The notes under the pieces were generated by a model. The model searched no databases. It was not told the origin of the DNA and was given only the letters and a program-made list of their open reading frames with translations. Positions 5,610 to 6,139 of a stretch of 6,139 bases of DNA are shown one piece after another. How positions within the stretch are numbered: the first letter of the stretch is position 1; every line of letters starts with the position of its first letter. A program made the translations under genes and the position numbers. Source of the stretch: Acidimicrobiia bacterium (GTDB lineage Bacteria > Actinomycetota > Acidimicrobiia > Acidimicrobiales > Ilumatobacteraceae); contig RHCK01000104.1 in assembly GCA_010030605.1 (NCBI GenBank), forward strand, positions 1 through 6,139, in the 5' to 3' direction.

Positions 5610-6101
5610 CTATTGCTCGGCGAGCAGATTGTCGACGAGAGCGTGGATGGTCATTCGGAGGTCGTCCACCGCATCGGGGTCCAACGCGGAACGACAGCGC
5701 ATCTCTTCCTGAATCGCAGCGGCCTTGGCTTCCAGCGCTCGACCAGATTTCGTGAGTTCGACTTTCACGGCGCGACCATCGGTTTCGTCTTCTAGTCGTT
5801 TCACCACACCTAACGTCTCCAGCCGGTCGATGATCGGAGAAACGGCATGTGTGGCCAGATGAAGCTCTTCGGCGATCTCTCCCAGCCGACAGGGCTGACG
5901 CTCCCACATCACCAGAAGGACGAGGTACTGCGGATAGGTGAGACCGATCTCGGCAAGGAGTGGTCGATAGGCCCGGGTCATCGCGTTCGTGGCCGCATAC
6001 AAGGCGAAACAGAGCTGATCCCCCAGGCGACCAGCCTCGACATGTGAACCAACGGATGCAGTGCGAGGTTTTTTTGATTGCGGAGCCACTTGAAAAACCA
6101 T
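5610..6101 (-). CDS. MarR-family regulator of the OhrR type
   Basis: A 163-residue winged-helix repressor. LGDQLCFALYAATNAMTRAYRPLL and LTYPQYLVLLVMWE (about 26-67, gap between) are characteristic of OhrR, the organic hydroperoxide sensor. C31 matches the reactive Cys15 of Bacillus subtilis OhrR. Y35, Y45 and Y56 keep exactly the spacing of its Tyr19, Tyr29 and Tyr40, which hydrogen-bond the oxidised thiol. The helix-turn-helix is about 72-97 (RLGEIAEELHLATHAVSPIIDRLE) and the wing carries the usual DETDGRAVKVELT (105-117). Extra cysteines C71 and C136 could form a disulfide but nothing shows it. The first ~25 residues are a poorly conserved extension. The ATG at 6101 has no Shine-Dalgarno and touches the operator, so a leaderless transcript is plausible. 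The gene converges on the acyl-CoA synthetase with 21 bp between stops. A shared operator suggests it represses itself and the synthetase. Whether it senses peroxide, lipid peroxide or an acyl-CoA ligand is open. Confidence 0.9.
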   Translation of the reverse strand: MVFQVAPQSKKPRTASVGSHVEAGRLGDQLCFALYAATNAMTRAYRPLLAEIGLTYPQYLVLLVMWERQPCRLGEIAEELHLATHAVSPIIDRLETLGVVKRLEDETDGRAVKVELTKSGRALEAKAAAIQEEMRCRSALDPDAVDDLRMTIHALVDNLLAEQ

Positions 6102-6114
6102 ATCATGCGTGATA
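6101..6114. promoter_or_regulatory. MarR/OhrR-type operator at the marR start
   Basis: TATCATGCGTGATA is the exact reverse complement of the 14-mer at the synthetase promoter. Its first base is also the A of the marR ATG on the minus strand. On that strand TATCAC lies 7 nt before the ATG and could be the -10 of a leaderless transcript, so bound repressor would cover the start of both transcription and translation. Confidence 0.75.
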
Positions 6115-6121
6115 GAAATGT

Positions 6122-6139
6122 TATATCACGCGTGATATA
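6122..6139. promoter_or_regulatory. perfect 18-bp palindromic operator upstream of marR, at the window edge
   Basis: TATATCACGCGTGATATA is fully self-complementary and contains the core shared with the other two sites (TATCACGCRTGATA). Its centre is 23 bp from that of the site at 6101-6114, roughly two helical turns, which would allow two dimers on nearly the same face. It reaches the edge, so it may be longer and may also serve a gene beyond it. Confidence 0.75.

Noticed and set aside
5614..5626. TGCTCGGCGAGCA inverted repeat as a terminator between the synthetase and marR
   Set aside because: It lies inside the 3' end of marR, allows only a 5-bp stem with a 3-nt loop, and has no following T tract on either strand.
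1..6139. CRISPR array, insertion sequence or toxin-antitoxin pair
   Set aside because: No regularly spaced repeats, transposase motifs or small paired genes are visible. The repeats found are operators and one short tandem duplication.

Overview
The window is moderately GC-rich bacterial DNA. An actinobacterium, perhaps of the Acidimicrobiia, is the best guess. The supports are the tRNA-Lys half at the left edge, a PPOX-class protein resembling the probable F420-dependent family, an apparently leaderless marR start, and general codon use. This placement is inference only. The gene content is catabolic: ring-hydroxylating oxygenase, enoyl-CoA hydratase, acyl-CoA synthetase, remnants of a flavin monooxygenase and a VOC (glyoxalase/extradiol dioxygenase superfold) protein, and one local regulator for each half.

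Left part (1-1621, minus strand). The 5' half of a tRNA-Lys touches the edge. Next to it is a decayed operon transcribed leftwards: tetR, then the first ~35 codons of a VOC gene, then the C-terminal half of an FAD aromatic-ring monooxygenase. The VOC gene keeps its ribosome binding site and start but is frameshifted after about codon 18. Its remnant runs in frame into the monooxygenase, which has lost its N-terminal FAD-binding half. The simplest reading is an internal deletion that joined two neighbouring genes, plus a frameshift. A weak terminator follows.

Middle (1600-3642, plus strand). A near-ideal palindrome (9-bp arms, 4-nt spacer) lies between tetR and a divergent two-gene operon. That operon holds a Rieske non-heme iron oxygenase alpha subunit and, 5 bp downstream, an enoyl-CoA hydratase. 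The palindrome covers the predicted -10 of the Rieske operon, as expected for TetR repression. No ferredoxin, reductase or beta subunit is present here.

Right part (3629-6139). A small PPOX/flavin-nucleotide-binding protein (minus strand) overlaps the hydratase gene tail to tail and looks C-terminally shortened. Divergent from it is an acyl-CoA synthetase (plus strand), which converges on a MarR-family regulator with the Cys/Tyr signature of OhrR peroxide sensors. The most informative structure is a shared operator. The 14-bp sequence TATCACGCATGATA lies at the synthetase promoter, and its exact reverse complement lies against the marR start codon. A perfect 18-bp version, TATATCACGCGTGATATA, lies 23 bp further out at the right edge. 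This predicts a local regulon in which the OhrR-like protein controls itself, the synthetase and probably a divergent gene just beyond the edge.
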